Of a stretch of 64,000 nucleotides of DNA, positions 21,835 through 33,700 are shown in pieces. The stretch covers positions 7,388,001 to 7,452,000 of the forward strand of contig OX365949.1 of NCBI GenBank assembly GCA_947247005.1. The letters run 5' to 3'. The notes under the pieces were generated by a model. It made no database searches and was not told the origin of the DNA. It saw only the letters and a program-made list of their open reading frames with translations. The DNA comes from Spisula solida. Lineage: Eukaryota; Mollusca; Bivalvia; Venerida; Mactridae. A program made the translations under genes and the position numbers. Positions within the stretch are counted from its first letter, which is position 1. Each line of letters starts with the position of its first letter.

Positions 21835-22215
21835 CTGTATATAGAGGATATTACATGAGTGTCTTTTTGTATTGAATTTATTAAACGAGTTGAATAAAAT
21901 AATAAAGTACGAGGCTCTGCCGAGCATTATATCGATTTTATTCAACGAGTTTAATAACTTCAATGTGGAAAGTCACAAATGTAATGTTCTTTTTATCACT
22001 TGTTTATTGTTAGCCCTTTTCCGGCCGAAACATAAAATTGCTAATTATTTTCACTATAATAAACGCTCAACTTTGACGACGTCGCCTATACTTTGAATGG
22101 CGTCGCGTCAAAGCTTTATTACACTAGTGTATTATCAAAAATAAATAATGGCTTTATTATGCTACCGCGACGTCAAACCTGATAAAATATGTTTATTCAG
22201 GTTTGTCACTTGTAT
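21835..22215 (+). repeat. Foldback element, single-arm copy of the 62.3-62.9 kb family
   Basis: It begins TATAGAGGATATTACATGAG, then has an inner inverted repeat TTATTAAACGAGTTGAATA / TTCAACGAGTTTAATAA. This is followed by the CpG-rich segment TTTGACGACGTCGCCTAT with ACACTAGTGTATTATC and CTACCGCGACGTCAAAC. All of this recurs at 62343-62872. Confidence 0.8.
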
Positions 22216-22249
22216 ACAAACATGGCAATATAATAACATGGTATTTTTA

Positions 22250-23265
22250 TTGTTTTAAACATTTTGATTGGAGAAAAGGGCAGTAAAAATCCATACCTTA
22301 CTCACTAAGCTACATACTAATACACATAATATCCATTAATGTAAGATATTAGGAAGAGAAATTGCAATGTTTTATGTACACAATGTTCGGTAAACAAATG
22401 ACTGACCTGAATAATTGATTTATACATTAAAATGAAGTATCCAATGTTTGGCAGTACAGGGTATAGTATGAACCGTTAATTGTTTGTAGTCTGTTATTGT
22501 TTATATTTGGATAGAATCTGTTTGGATATGTTTCAGCAAGCTAATGTAATTACGGTTAGTTAGATGAAAATTTTTACTATGCAAATCTATTGTGGTTGTA
22601 AAACTACTGGGTTTCTAAGAAGTGCCTATTAAGTGATGCTATAAATGTTTTGTATGAGCTTTAACTCTCCGTCATAGAGAAACATGTTACGCATGTGGTA
22701 CATTCGTATCGCTGGCTACGCCCCTGTTTGGGGGTCGGTGAGGTAAAGGGTTAAATATTGTTAGGTTCCCTTACAGACCCATAGCAATAAGACATACATA
22801 AAACATAAATAGAGTTTGGTTTTTAGTTGCACTGTTATACTTGCGTGTCATTTTGCCCATGTGTTATTCATTCAGGTGTTTTCATGTTGCGAGTTATGTA
22901 GACTTGCTTATTGTCATTTATTAATAAGTTGATTATAATCATGCATATTTGAATATTGTCATAGTTAGGATTATTTGCCACTCTATTACTGTGACAAATG
23001 TATGTATGTTTTATGAGTACATGAACATTAATATCCATATTTATTATCAGTGATAAAATTAAACACTAGTCATTTTATGGGTGCATGTAAGTTAATTTAT
23101 GCAGATAATATTCATGTGCATTTACATGCTATTTCTTAGTTAGTCATAATTATGTTTACTGTAAATTTATATAAACAAAACACTTATGTGCAATAGACAG
23201 TACTTCACACATTGTGTGAATTGTCAATACTTGATGAGCTACAACACATTGTTTAAAACATTAAA
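22250..23265. other. Intergenic, no gene seen
   Basis: AT-rich; nothing recognised on either strand. Confidence 0.4.
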
Positions 23266-23267
23266 TT

Positions 23268-23440
23268 TTGCCTTAGTGTCATATGACACCATTTTGCTTG
23301 TGCCATGTGAAAATTTTGGCTAAGTGTCATCATTTTACTTGTGCCATGTGACACCATTTGGCTAAGTGTCATGCGACATCATTTGGCTAAGTTCTATGTG
23401 ACACCATTTTGTCAGTGCCATGTGACACTATTTTACCTTA
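23268..23440. repeat. Degenerate short tandem repeat, about 25-35 bp units
   Basis: The phrase GTGCCATGTGACACCATTT and variants (GTGTCATATGACACC, TGTCATGCGACATCATTT, CTATGTGACACCATTT) recurs about six times with drifting spacing. Confidence 0.7.
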
Positions 23441-23544
23441 TTGTCGGTCTAAATGTTTACAGGAAAACATACACAATACTTTGCAATATTTAAAAACTGT
23501 GTTGCCAGCCCTAGTGATTAAGGGCCAATTATGACCTTCATGTT

Positions 23545-23800
23545 TTAGCTCACCTGTCAAATAGTGGCATTGTGAGCTATTGTGATCGCCATTTGTCCAT
23601 TGTCCATTCACAATTGCTTGCGTACACACTAGAAATCACAATCTTGTCCTAATCTTTATGAATGACCATCTGTACAATATCAGGCTCACTTTCCATGTTG
23701 GGTAATATGGGGTCAAAAACTTGGGAATTATTTTAATAATCACTCACTTTAACTTGATGACATTACTGAGGTGAGTAATCCAGGGTTCCCTGGGCCCTCT
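23545..23800 (-). repeat. Fragment of the 'gctcacctgtca' element
   Basis: TTAGCTCACCTGTCAAATAG followed by GTGAGCTATTGTGATCGCC is the reverse complement of the right end of the element at 32116-33204. The tandem interior is absent here. Confidence 0.65.
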
Positions 23801-23858
23801 GGTTAGATACTCATACCCTGTTTTACCAGCCAGCCATAGATATTGTTTATATGTATAT

Positions 23859-23977
23859 AGGAGAGATCATGTTGATATTCATTTGCAAATGTGCCCACCA
23901 GCTAGCAGATTTTTATTGTTCATTCATATAATAGATTGCTGGTGGGCATTTCGCATATGAATATGGTGATCTCTCCT
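23859..23977. mobile_element. Hairpin MITE, 119 bp
   Basis: AGGAGAGATCATGTTGATAT..GCCCACCAGC at the left pairs with GCTGGTGGGC..ATATGGTGATCTCTCCT at the right around a short loop. It is a perfect-ended foldback. Confidence 0.8.
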
Positions 23978-24769
23978 ATTTGTTGTTTTACAAGCTTATA
24001 CTGAACCAACTATTACTTGTGTTTATAGTTTCAGTAATCTGTACATGTTTAGTGTTACAGTTGTACAAATGGAATGTTTTATAACTGAGAAGTGAAAGTG
24101 AAAAAGGTCCACCAAGGTGTACTATAGAAGTACATGTATCTAAGTGCTGTCTTATTTACATAATTATGTTTGTTAATGCTTACAATTACTATTTGTTACC
24201 TTATAAGCAACACAGGGCTTTTTATTGGCTACTCACACTGGACTAACCGTGGCCAACATCCAGTGGTTAGTGTTCTTGACTTGACAACAATGTCAATTTT
24301 CCTCCACATGTGGAGAAGTCTAACTTTCTCTGTTCAACATTTAAGATTAAATTATTTTTCAACTACGGTACACAGTTTTTTTAATTGTTTGGTATTCTTT
24401 ATGAATATATTTATGTGAAGATTTTTTTTAACTTTCATGAATTATTAACATAATGCTGTGATTCAATATATTTGATGTCTTCAATGTCTGTAGTGCCACC
24501 AGGAAGATAGAATATTTGAGACACAGAATGTGTTCTGATACGACTGACATGTTAGTGTGTATAACCACGACAGCCCTAGAACTTGGTGGGCTTATTTCAC
24601 TATCACTCTCTCACAATACCCAAACACATCTTGAAATCCTGTCAATTTAAGGAAGTCCAGTATTAAATATTTATGCCAACTAACTCCCATGTTTTGTTAT
24701 TTCTTCTGTATATAAATATGTTACCAGCACACTTTGGTCATTTCTGAAGAGCTTAACTACCCAGCTGGA

Positions 24770-24975
24770 GACTTGTGATCACAGAAAATTATGGTCTCTT
24801 GTGAATCAGGGCCATACACCGGGCATGTTAAAGAACCAGGTAGTCTATTCAGAAAGAGCTAGGGCAGTGCACCCGGATCCCTGGTACCAGAACATTTTCT
24901 TTCCCTTCCGTTAAAGCTGGAGGTTATTGGTCAATTAGGCAGAAAAATCTAATGGCCACACACTTCTGACTGTTA
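24770..24975 (+). mobile_element. SINE body fragment (family of 25315)
   Basis: CATGTTAAAGAACCAGGTAG, CAGAAAGAGCTAGGGCAG and GGATCCCTGGTACCAGA parallel the 3' half of the SINE at 25315-25605. The tRNA-like head is missing. Confidence 0.55.
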
Positions 24976-25314
24976 AATGCAAACAAATATGTCAGTTGCT
25001 ACCATGGCTACTGGTTGACAGAGCCATGAGGGGAAGTAAGTCTGACAGGGATTCTTTTATGTAAATTATGAGTTACTTCCCTTGTAGTTATTTCCATTAT
25101 ACTGTAGACCTAGAATTAAGCATCAGTGGATTTTACTGAACTCTGTGAGCTACAATTGTTCACTTGAATTCACCTGTATTAAACATTACCCTGCTGTTCT
25201 TCATTATCATCATCAGAATATTCAATGCATTATTTTGTTGCCGGGCAGCAAGTCCTGCAATTACCCTGATACCCTACGACCTAATAAGCAAAAGAGATTA
25301 TGTACTGGTTATGG

Positions 25315-25605
25315 ATGGAACGGCAGCCGAGTGGTTAGCGCTCATGACTACCAATCTGAAGGTCCCTGGTTCAAATCTTGGCCGGGGCAATGGAAATTTC
25401 AAAAATGCTTTTCAGTATCCCACCAAATTAGAGATTAACTTGTTGGAAACCCAAAGGAAGTCTCATGTGTATCTGTGCTATACAACAAGCACTTTAGAGA
25501 ACCAAGGAGTCTATTTGGAAAGAACTAGGCCAGCGCTTCCAGATTCCTTGTATCAGACAAACTTTCTGCCTTGAAAATAAGGCAAGGATAAAACCGAATG
25601 GTCAC
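25315..25605 (+). mobile_element. tRNA-derived SINE
   Basis: The head has CAGCCGAGTGGTTAGCGCT (A box) and CCTGGTTCAAATCTTGGC (B box), then a body with CAGTATCCCACC, AGAGAACCAAGGAGTC and GAAAGAACTAGGCCAGC. The two overlapping open frames across it are by-products. Confidence 0.75.
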
Positions 25606-26116
25606 ACATTACAACTGTCTCAGTCGAACGCCAATTAAACAAATGTACTGGTGACCACCGACCTGCAGCATGCCAAGTTTGAGAACCCTAGGCCTAACTA
25701 TTCAGCTTTTCATCCGAAACCATTTGATCTGCCACATGAAGGGTAAAATACTCAGTTTAAACATGTCAAACAAAAACACGAAAACATGTTATCTTCATAT
25801 ATTTTTACTTCTAGTAAAAAGATAAATTCTAGAAAAAATGCATGTTGCACCTATATAACACTAACATGTATATAAAAGTAAATGCTTGTAAAATGTGATT
25901 TCAGCAATACAAAACATATAATATGTATCTTTTAACAAGTGGCAAGGCTTTAATGTAAGCATACACAATATAATATAATAGTTCTGATCTCCATTAAACA
26001 TCCATTGTCAGGCACTAAAGGCAGACCCTTAAAAAAAAGTGTTGTTATAGAACAGGGTATAGAAATTTTAACATGATGTACATAGACACTTGTGAGAAAT
26101 GGAACAATTTGATAAA
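25606..26116. other. Intergenic, no gene seen
   Basis: Nothing recognised. Confidence 0.4.
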
Positions 26117-26118
26117 TA

Positions 26119-26339
26119 CGAGGGTTGTCCGGAAAGTTTTGAGACTGTGTCTATACCTCAAAAAGTATCAGAAACAAACCATTAAATAGTATACAGCTGC
26201 ATTTATGTACTTATCATGTTTTTTGTATGTGTTCCATTCGTGGTATGTTAATGAAACTTTCAGAGATAGTGTATATAACAAATGTTCTATCAGATGGTAA
26301 AACGTCAAATATATCCTCTCAAAACTTTCTGGACATCCC
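26119..26339. mobile_element. Mariner-type MITE
   Basis: TA|CGAGGGTTGTCCGGAAAG followed by TTTTGAGAC at the left faces CTCAAAACTTTCTGGACATCCC at the right. GAGGGTNGTCC..AAAGT..GAGAC is a typical mariner terminus. At 221 bp it is non-coding. The right TA is lost or mutated. Confidence 0.75.
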
Positions 26340-28030
26340 ATTTATATAAATGTTCAGATACAAAAAAAATCACAAATTGTTTAATTTTGTAAACAAACAC
26401 TGATGCAAGTAGCATTTCTTGTCAGTGGGTTTTCTTTTTTTCCTATCATTGTCACAAACTTGTACATGTCCTGCATCAATCGATTTAAGACGACACATGC
26501 AAATTCTGGGGTAAGCATGAACTCAAACACAATTTATCTCAACAGTTTACAGTAAAACCTGCCTTATAAATCACATACATTATTTAAGAACACCTCAATA
26601 ATAAGAACACAACTGCTATCTCTATTTTGTTAATTCAAACATAATATTAAAAGATCATCTTGATAGAAGTTTCCAGTGTTAGAATAGTGGTTTCATTACA
26701 AGTGTTTTCCTGTATATAACAATTCTTGTTTTATAATAAACTATTTATTATAGTTTTCACATCAAATCTTAAAATGTCTGTTCTATTCTGCATTAAAATG
26801 TCAAAACAACTTTTACTGCCACATGTTTGTCAGACATCCTGCAATGCACCGACTTATGACTTGGCCACAAATGTCATAATCAGATGTCGCTGAAATATTA
26901 TGTGATGTGTAAAAAGCCGAGTTGTGAATCAAGGATCAGTGAGAAGGTGACTGTACAGTTGGTTGAACAGTTGGTCTGAAAATATACTATAATGATACTT
27001 GCTTGATGCTAATGAATGGATTTATTTAACAATGTATGATTTTTTACTTTGAATTCATGCACCTAAAATAAAGAACACATTTTGATCATTTAATAATATT
27101 ACCAACAGTATTCAAAAACAATTGTAAGCCAACTTTGTGGCTACATGGTATTCAGAATAACAATCACTATTGCATGCAGTGAATTTGTAATACAATAAAT
27201 ATCAGAACCTTAGCGGTAAATTAACAATAAACATGTAATACTTAAATATATCCAATAACAAGTCACACAACAAATTCCTTAAAATTTAATTATGTTAGAC
27301 CTAAAATAATAGTTTGTTTATTTCCTCTACCCACTACCTACCTGCCATAATTACCCTGCCTGAAAGTGTTTGATAAAATCGAGATAACAAGTCATTGAAT
27401 TTTGGTGTGCTACCCTAGCTCTTTCTGCAAAGACTACTTGGTTCTTTAACATGCCAAGCATATAGCACTGATTCACACAGGACTACTCTGAACAACCAAC
27501 CAGATCATCTCTAGCTAAGTAGGAACATAGAAATATTTCTCCGTCCAAACCCAGTAACTCACAAGGGTCACAGGAGAAAGAACAAACAATATTTGATTTT
27601 AGGCCTAAAATGTACAACTTCACATGCCAATAAACATGTCTGCAGTTTGGTAAAGTTCTACAAAATGTATAGTTAAAATACCTTTGAGATATTTGCATCA
27701 CAAATATTTGATGCCCACTCTAAATATGGTTAGGCAAAAACCTGGTCATTCAATTTTCAAATAGGGCAATTTAATACGAAGATCTGTATAAAATACTTAA
27801 ATTAAAATAGTGAAAAATATGATAAATGTATAAATGCAAATTCTTTATAAAATATTTCAAATATGAATGAATATTTACAAAATAAAAATGAAATTTAAAT
27901 AAAAAATGCATTAACCAAACTCATGTGCTCACATATCAACATGATAATGATCTAAAGATGAAAACTTACATCAGGTTAACTGTATAAGCCATTAGTTAAA
28001 GCTCACCGTACACATCTACATAAACTAATG
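26340..28030. other. Intergenic, mostly unrecognised
   Basis: AT-rich. On the minus strand 27355-27500 holds a SINE body fragment (GGCATGTTAAAGAACCAAG, CAGAAAGAGCTAGGGTAG) matching 24770-24975. Nothing else was recognised. Confidence 0.45.
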
Positions 28031-28035
28031 CAAAG

Positions 28036-28243
28036 TCAGAAATTTTCGCGAGGGATTAATTTTCGCTATATTCATGAAATCGATATTTTTGCGAAAATTA
28101 ATGCTGTGAACATCAATTACGGCATTAAAACTCAGAACATATTTCTCTCTGAAGTTTAAAAATCGCGAATATTTAACTCCACGAACTAACTCCACATCAA
28201 ATTCCAGAAATTTTGACATCGCAAAAAATATATGATTTTATAG
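28036..28243. mobile_element. Decayed MITE of the CTGTAAAATC family
   Basis: It has the internal style of the copy at 20865 (TTTTCGCGAGGGATTAAT, CACGAACTAAC) and a right end GCAAAAAATATATGATTTTATAG. The ends are too mutated to fix precisely. Confidence 0.45.
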
Positions 28244-28249
28244 TTACAA

Positions 28250-29565
28250 CTGGTTGAAAATTAATTCACAAAATGTAATGAACACTTCTGCAATACTGTT
28301 ATATCATGTATGTTTTTGAAAATTGAAAAATGCCATCAGTCCGCCATCATGATTAAGATAACAGCTAGACGTTTAAACCACAATTATAGATATTTTAACA
28401 GCAGAGTACAAATCTTGTTAAGGATTGTACTGCCTAGCGTTATAAAAGCATACAGTAAGCACTATTATAGTATAACTAAAAACTCCATAACAAAACAAAT
28501 CAAACAATATTTGTGATACAAAAACAGCAGTGAAAACAAGTGTGAAACTATTTGGTTAAAATACATAAATTAGGATCAACAACAAAAATGTCAAATTCAT
28601 GAAAGCTAGTGCATCTAACAAGGGACGTAACTCTGTTAAGTTTCAGTCTCCCACAAATAAAACTTAAGCACTTAGCCTAAGGCAAAACATGTTTCAAGTA
28701 ACATGCCCAAAATTATCCTTCTAGACTAGCAGGTATATCCGAATTTTTTATCTTTTTATCAACTATCCTTTGAAAAGTATCAAAGAGCAAAACTAGGGAT
28801 TTTATTTAAACGCCATAACAATAATCAGGATTGCAACAAATGTCGAAGTCAATAACATTCACATGTTACAATGTATGTAATAAAGTATACCACAAAGCAA
28901 CAACGAGATTATTTAGAACATCAGACTATGAAGTCAAAACCTACTCCACGGTCTGATGCTATAGGACACCAATGGTATGAAGTACAAAACAGTTTAAAAA
29001 ATATTGCATTGAGGACTCACATTTCTCATTTTTGTAACAAATTCACCAAAAAAGTAAACTAACAATGTACTATTTTTTTAAAAACATGTCACTTGACAAT
29101 TTCATAATGAAGAAAACAATTTTCAAGTCAACGTTTCATTTTTTTAAATTCAACCTAAGACTACCTCTACAAGACAGCCAGAATTTCGGGGAAAGCCCTG
29201 CCCTGACTACTATTTCAAAACATGTCGGCAAATACCACCAATTTCATTTCCCATCAGACTATTTTCAATGATATTTAACCTGTTAAGAGAGACCATCTGT
29301 CTATAAAGATCACGTTTTGCTGTTTCCATGGGCGGTCTGTAATTACGAACAGGTTTAACCATAATTAATTTAATCATATCAAATATATGAAGGTAAATAG
29401 ATTTAAAGTATTTCACCAGTCAGAGAATTTGTTGAACTACAAGTATCACTCAATAAGCATTAATCTTTCTGACAAATACCTTAAGGGGACTAAGTCACTG
29501 TAAAATAAAGGGTTAATGTCGGAAACTTTTTACCTGATCCCCATTCATTTTATTGTATATATACA
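28250..29565. other. Intergenic, no gene seen
   Basis: Several short open frames without family resemblance. Nothing recognised. Confidence 0.4.
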
Positions 29566-29567
29566 TG

Positions 29568-29715
29568 TGGGCTCCAAAGCTCACTGGTAAGCCCGCTTGC
29601 TGTCTAATCTGGCGACCCAGGTTCAAATCCGGGTGGAAGCACACATATGCCTGCCATATTTCAGCAGAAAGTTGACTGGCAAATAAAGGCTATGTTCGGC
29701 ATTTTAACAAATACC
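29568..29715 (+). mobile_element. tRNA-derived SINE, short
   Basis: The A-box-like CTCACTGGTAAGCCCGC and B box CAGGTTCAAATCCGGGTGG lie about 40 bp apart. The body ATATGCCTGCCATATTTCAG with GGCTATGTTCGGCATTTTAA resembles plain sequence at 11805-11870 in reverse complement. Confidence 0.6.
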
Positions 29716-29982
29716 GTAAGAATGTTAATATAACAAACCACACAACATTAACAAACCACGTAAGTATGACAGATAAGCACAGAATATCCATGAGAACCAG
29801 GTAAATAACTTCACACAATAATAACAATTAACAGAAATGTAATAAATGCACTTTGTACAATATGCTAGGTAATCACACAGCATGTATAGTTTAAGAGATC
29901 CTGGACACTAGGCCAATATAAACCAATCACTAGATTAACATTCAAATATTTATTTAAGATTGATCAATTTATTTTCAAATTA

Positions 29983-30153
29983 CAGTAAAGTTCCGATAAT
30001 TAAGACCTGACAAAAATGTGGTAGCAAATTAGTGTCATCTTAGAGACCCTTTTTGTCCTAAATCTATCTCTTTGATTCTTTCAATTCGACATGATTTCAA
30101 GCTAATTTAAGTGCATGGTCTTAATCATCGTTAATACTGTGGAACTTCACTTA
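29983..30153. mobile_element. Possible degenerate pogo-like MITE
   Basis: ACAGTAAAGTTCCGATAATT followed by AAGACC at the left and GTCTTAATCATCGTTAATAC then TGTGGAACTTCAC at the right look like mutated inverted ends. It lies in the 3' flank of TWSG1. Confidence 0.35.
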
Positions 30154-30345
30154 TTGGTTTTGTGGTGTTGATTTTGAATAATTTTCTCCATTTTGATAGT
30201 TGAAATATAAATTCACGAAACAGAATAAAACTAGAAAAATAATATAAATCTGAAAGATGTGTACCCAACTGTGTTGCCTCATTAAAGTCTTTATAATTAT
30301 TATTTTTATTATTATAAAAGTGAAGGATGATGATTTAGGTATTGG

Positions 30346-30351
30346 TTTATT
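30346..30351 (-). terminator. Polyadenylation signal of TWSG1
   Basis: AATAAA on the minus strand, 54 bases after the TWSG1 stop codon. A second AATAAA lies at 30305-30310. Confidence 0.55.
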
Positions 30352-30404
30352 TTAGACTAACCGACAAACATTGTGTGTAAATATAAAATACTTGAAACTC
30401 AATG

Positions 30405-30781
30405 TTACAGAACATCATGACTGCCGCTGTCAGCCTCAATCAATTTATCGTCTTTCACAATATCACTACCAAGCACCGTCCTTTCCACTTCGTCGGGAGT
30501 TGGGGAGTCTGGCACCGATTCTTCGTCGGGAGTTTTTTCAGGGACTGATTCTTCATCTTCATCTCGGCATTCGAGACACATTGCCTCATTTAGACCATAG
30601 TCTATACAAGTATTACCAATACACTGACAACATCCCTCGTTATGGAACCAACGATATTTCGCGGCACCCATTGACTTGCACGATTGCTTACATTTCTTCA
30701 TGGACATACATTTAGACATGAAGGCTACTGTACAGTTTGTGAGACTATGAGGCATCGTCATATCATCAGTTACACTGTGAC
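30405..30781 (-). CDS. TWSG1: TWSG1 exon 3 (C-terminal domain and stop)
   Basis: Acceptor TATTTTCAG|GTCACAG. It encodes the C-terminal Cys-rich domain with CKSMGAAKYRWFHNEGCC, one residue longer than human between the His-Asn and the CC pair. The acidic tail repeats DEESVP and TPDE. Stop TAA at 30407-30405. Confidence 0.95.
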
Positions 30782-33700
30782 CTGAAAATACAACAAACAA
30801 ACATCATACACTGTAAAATCATTTATTTTCATGGGTATTTTATTTTGCGGATTTCGGTAAAATGTAATTTAGTCAGGTGTCATTATTTCATGGATTTTTG
30901 TAAAATGTAATTTAGAGGTGTCCTAACTTTGTATACATTGTATTTTGGTAAAATGAAATTTAGTGGTGTCTTAATATCGCGGATTTTGGTAAATTGTAAT
31001 TTAGTGGTGTCATAATTTCGTGGATTGCAAAAGATTGTAGAGGAAAACGTAATTCCCTATTTCGGTTGTGAATTAATCATTGGGATTAGATTGTGAGGTG
31101 GACTTTACTTTTTAATTCTTTTAACTGAAAAATCAACGAAAATATACCCCCACATGAAAAATAATGATTTTACAGTACTATCAAACAAGTCAGAGGCCCC
31201 ACTGCCTCAAATAAGAGCATACACCTGGTGAAGGGTCTGACTTTAAAGGGTCTTATGGACTGATAACACTATGAATTGGATGACTTTCAGACATTGGATA
31301 ATCCTGGTCACTTTAATTTTGCTTTGACCATTATCATAAATAATATTACAGACCTTACTTAAAAGCGCTACTTTTCTACATATCCTTAAGCCAAGTCACT
31401 TATCATGTTTTTAGTTGTTGATAGAACACCTGAATTTATACAAATGTTTCTACAATTGCTCCTAGTTTAGTTGAAGAAACTACTTTTTTTCCTTAGCTGC
31501 TGCTAGGCAGCCCCACCTTTGCAATAGTTATCCGGTCAGCCAGTAATATTGCGTAACTACCTTCGCGGATGTAAACCGGTCATGCAAAATAGTTTTTATT
31601 TCATGCGTATCACGTCGGTCTTTGTCGCATTGCAATATTATATTTAGTATTTTTACTGAAGAAAGCAGAAACATCCTAAATTTCACAATGAATGCAAGAT
31701 AATTGAGACCATACCATACTTCAGAATGAACAGCATGCCGTCTACCTCCCGGTCAATAAATAGACTGATTTTTATCTCCTATTTAAAGAGCATGCATATC
31801 ATTAACTCTGCTTGGGGCAAAAATTGACTCATGAGCCATTATATCTTTGTACATTGTATGTGAAGGTTACTATCATTTGTGGCATAAAACTTGTATTTAT
31901 ATCATGCCAAAAGCTACGTATATCTTCCAGTACTAGTATATACGTATAGGAGTTTACATCAAGACATTCAAGCATGTATTATTAAAGAGTATACGCAAGT
32001 TATAACTGTACAAATAAATCATAAGAAAAGTACCGCTACATCATCTTTAATCTATACTACCCAACAACTATTGTGCTTTCGGCGCTTTGATTATTGTTAC
32101 TCCCATTATTTAAACAAGAGGGCCCAAAGGGCCCTAGGTCGCTCACCTGTCATAGCAGTACATGACCAAGATGTACATGACATCATTGTGACCAAGTTAC
32201 ATAAAGATTAAGTCAAAATTGTGACCTCTAGTGTCTACACAAGGTTTTTCTATGATTTGACCTTGTGACCTAGTTTTTGACCCAAGATGACCCAATATCA
32301 AACTTGACCTAGATTTTGTTGTGATGATCATTGTGACCAAGTTTCATAAAGATTAGGTCAAAATTGTGACCTCTAGTGACTACACAAGGTTTTTCTATGA
32401 TTTGACCTTGTGACCTAGTTTTTGACCCCAGATGACCCAATATTGAACTTGACCTAGATTTTGTTGAGATAATCATTGTGACCAAGTTTCATAGAGATTA
32501 AGTCAAAATTGTGACCTCTAGTGTCTACACAAGGTTTTTCTATGATTTGACCTTGTGACCTAGTTTTTGACCCCGGATGACCCAATTTCGAACTTGACCT
32601 AGATTTTGTTGAGATGATCATTGTGACCAAGTTTCATAGATATTAAGTCAAAATTGTGACATCTAGTGTCTACACAAGGTTTTTCTATGATTTGACCTTG
32701 TGACCTAGTTTTTGACCCCGGATGACCCAATATCGAACTTGACCTAAATTTTGTTGTGATGATCATTGTGATTAAGTTTCATAAAGATTAGGCTCAAATT
32801 GCGACCTCTAGTGTGTTCACAAGCTTTTTCAATGATTTGGCCTCGTGACCTAGTTTTTAACCCCAGATGACCCAATATCGAACTTGACCTAGATTTTATA
32901 GAGATGATCATTGTGATCAAGTTTTATAAAGATTAGGCTCAAATTGTGACCTCTAATGTGTTCACAAGGTTTTCCTTTGATTTGGCCTAGTGACCTAGTT
33001 TTTGACCCCAGATGACCCAATATCGAACTTGACCTAGATTGTATGAAGATGATCATTGTGATCAAGTTTCATATTGATCAGGCTAAATTTGTGACCTATA
33101 GTGTGTTCACAAGCAATTGTGAACGGACGGACGGACGACGGACGACGGACGAAGAGCGATCACAAAAGCTCACCTTGTCACTTTGTGACAGGTGAGCTAA
33201 AAAAACAAATAAGTCTACATTGACATGCTATATTTTAAAACATTTCATGATAAATGGACATGCCCTGAAAACGATTTTTGGAATAGCTAAAACATGTATT
33301 AATTATATTCATTTTAAAACAATTACGAAATGTATGTAACAATAAGAAAGTCTTAATGTCTTTATACAAGATAAACCTGTCAGTTAGGGTAAACATGCCT
33401 GGAAGTTAGACAGTCTAATGTCTACAGATCATAACATACATAGACATCATGTAAACCAATGTAAACAATCAATCCAGGAAGACAGAGAGAGATGTATTAA
33501 CAGTCAGAATAACTGGCAACATGTCCACAAAGCTATTACCAATAATTTACAGTGATTATGTTCTGGTAAGATACAGTGATGTGAAACAGATACATCTAGT
33601 TACATCTGCTAGTTACAGATGTTGCACAATGAAATGTTATCAAGTTTTCTATGTAATAAACACATCATGGATCAGGTATGAAACATATGTGGGAACAAAA

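Noticed and set aside
25315..25400. Functional tRNA genes (also at 29568, 37530, 59003, 59388)
   Set aside because: A and B boxes are good, but the arms do not form complete cloverleaves and most continue into SINE bodies.
25145..25574. Open frames of 97 and 136 codons
   Set aside because: Both read through the tRNA-headed SINE in different frames; no family resemblance.
30371..30715. Plus-strand open frame of 114 codons
   Set aside because: Antisense shadow of TWSG1 exon 3.
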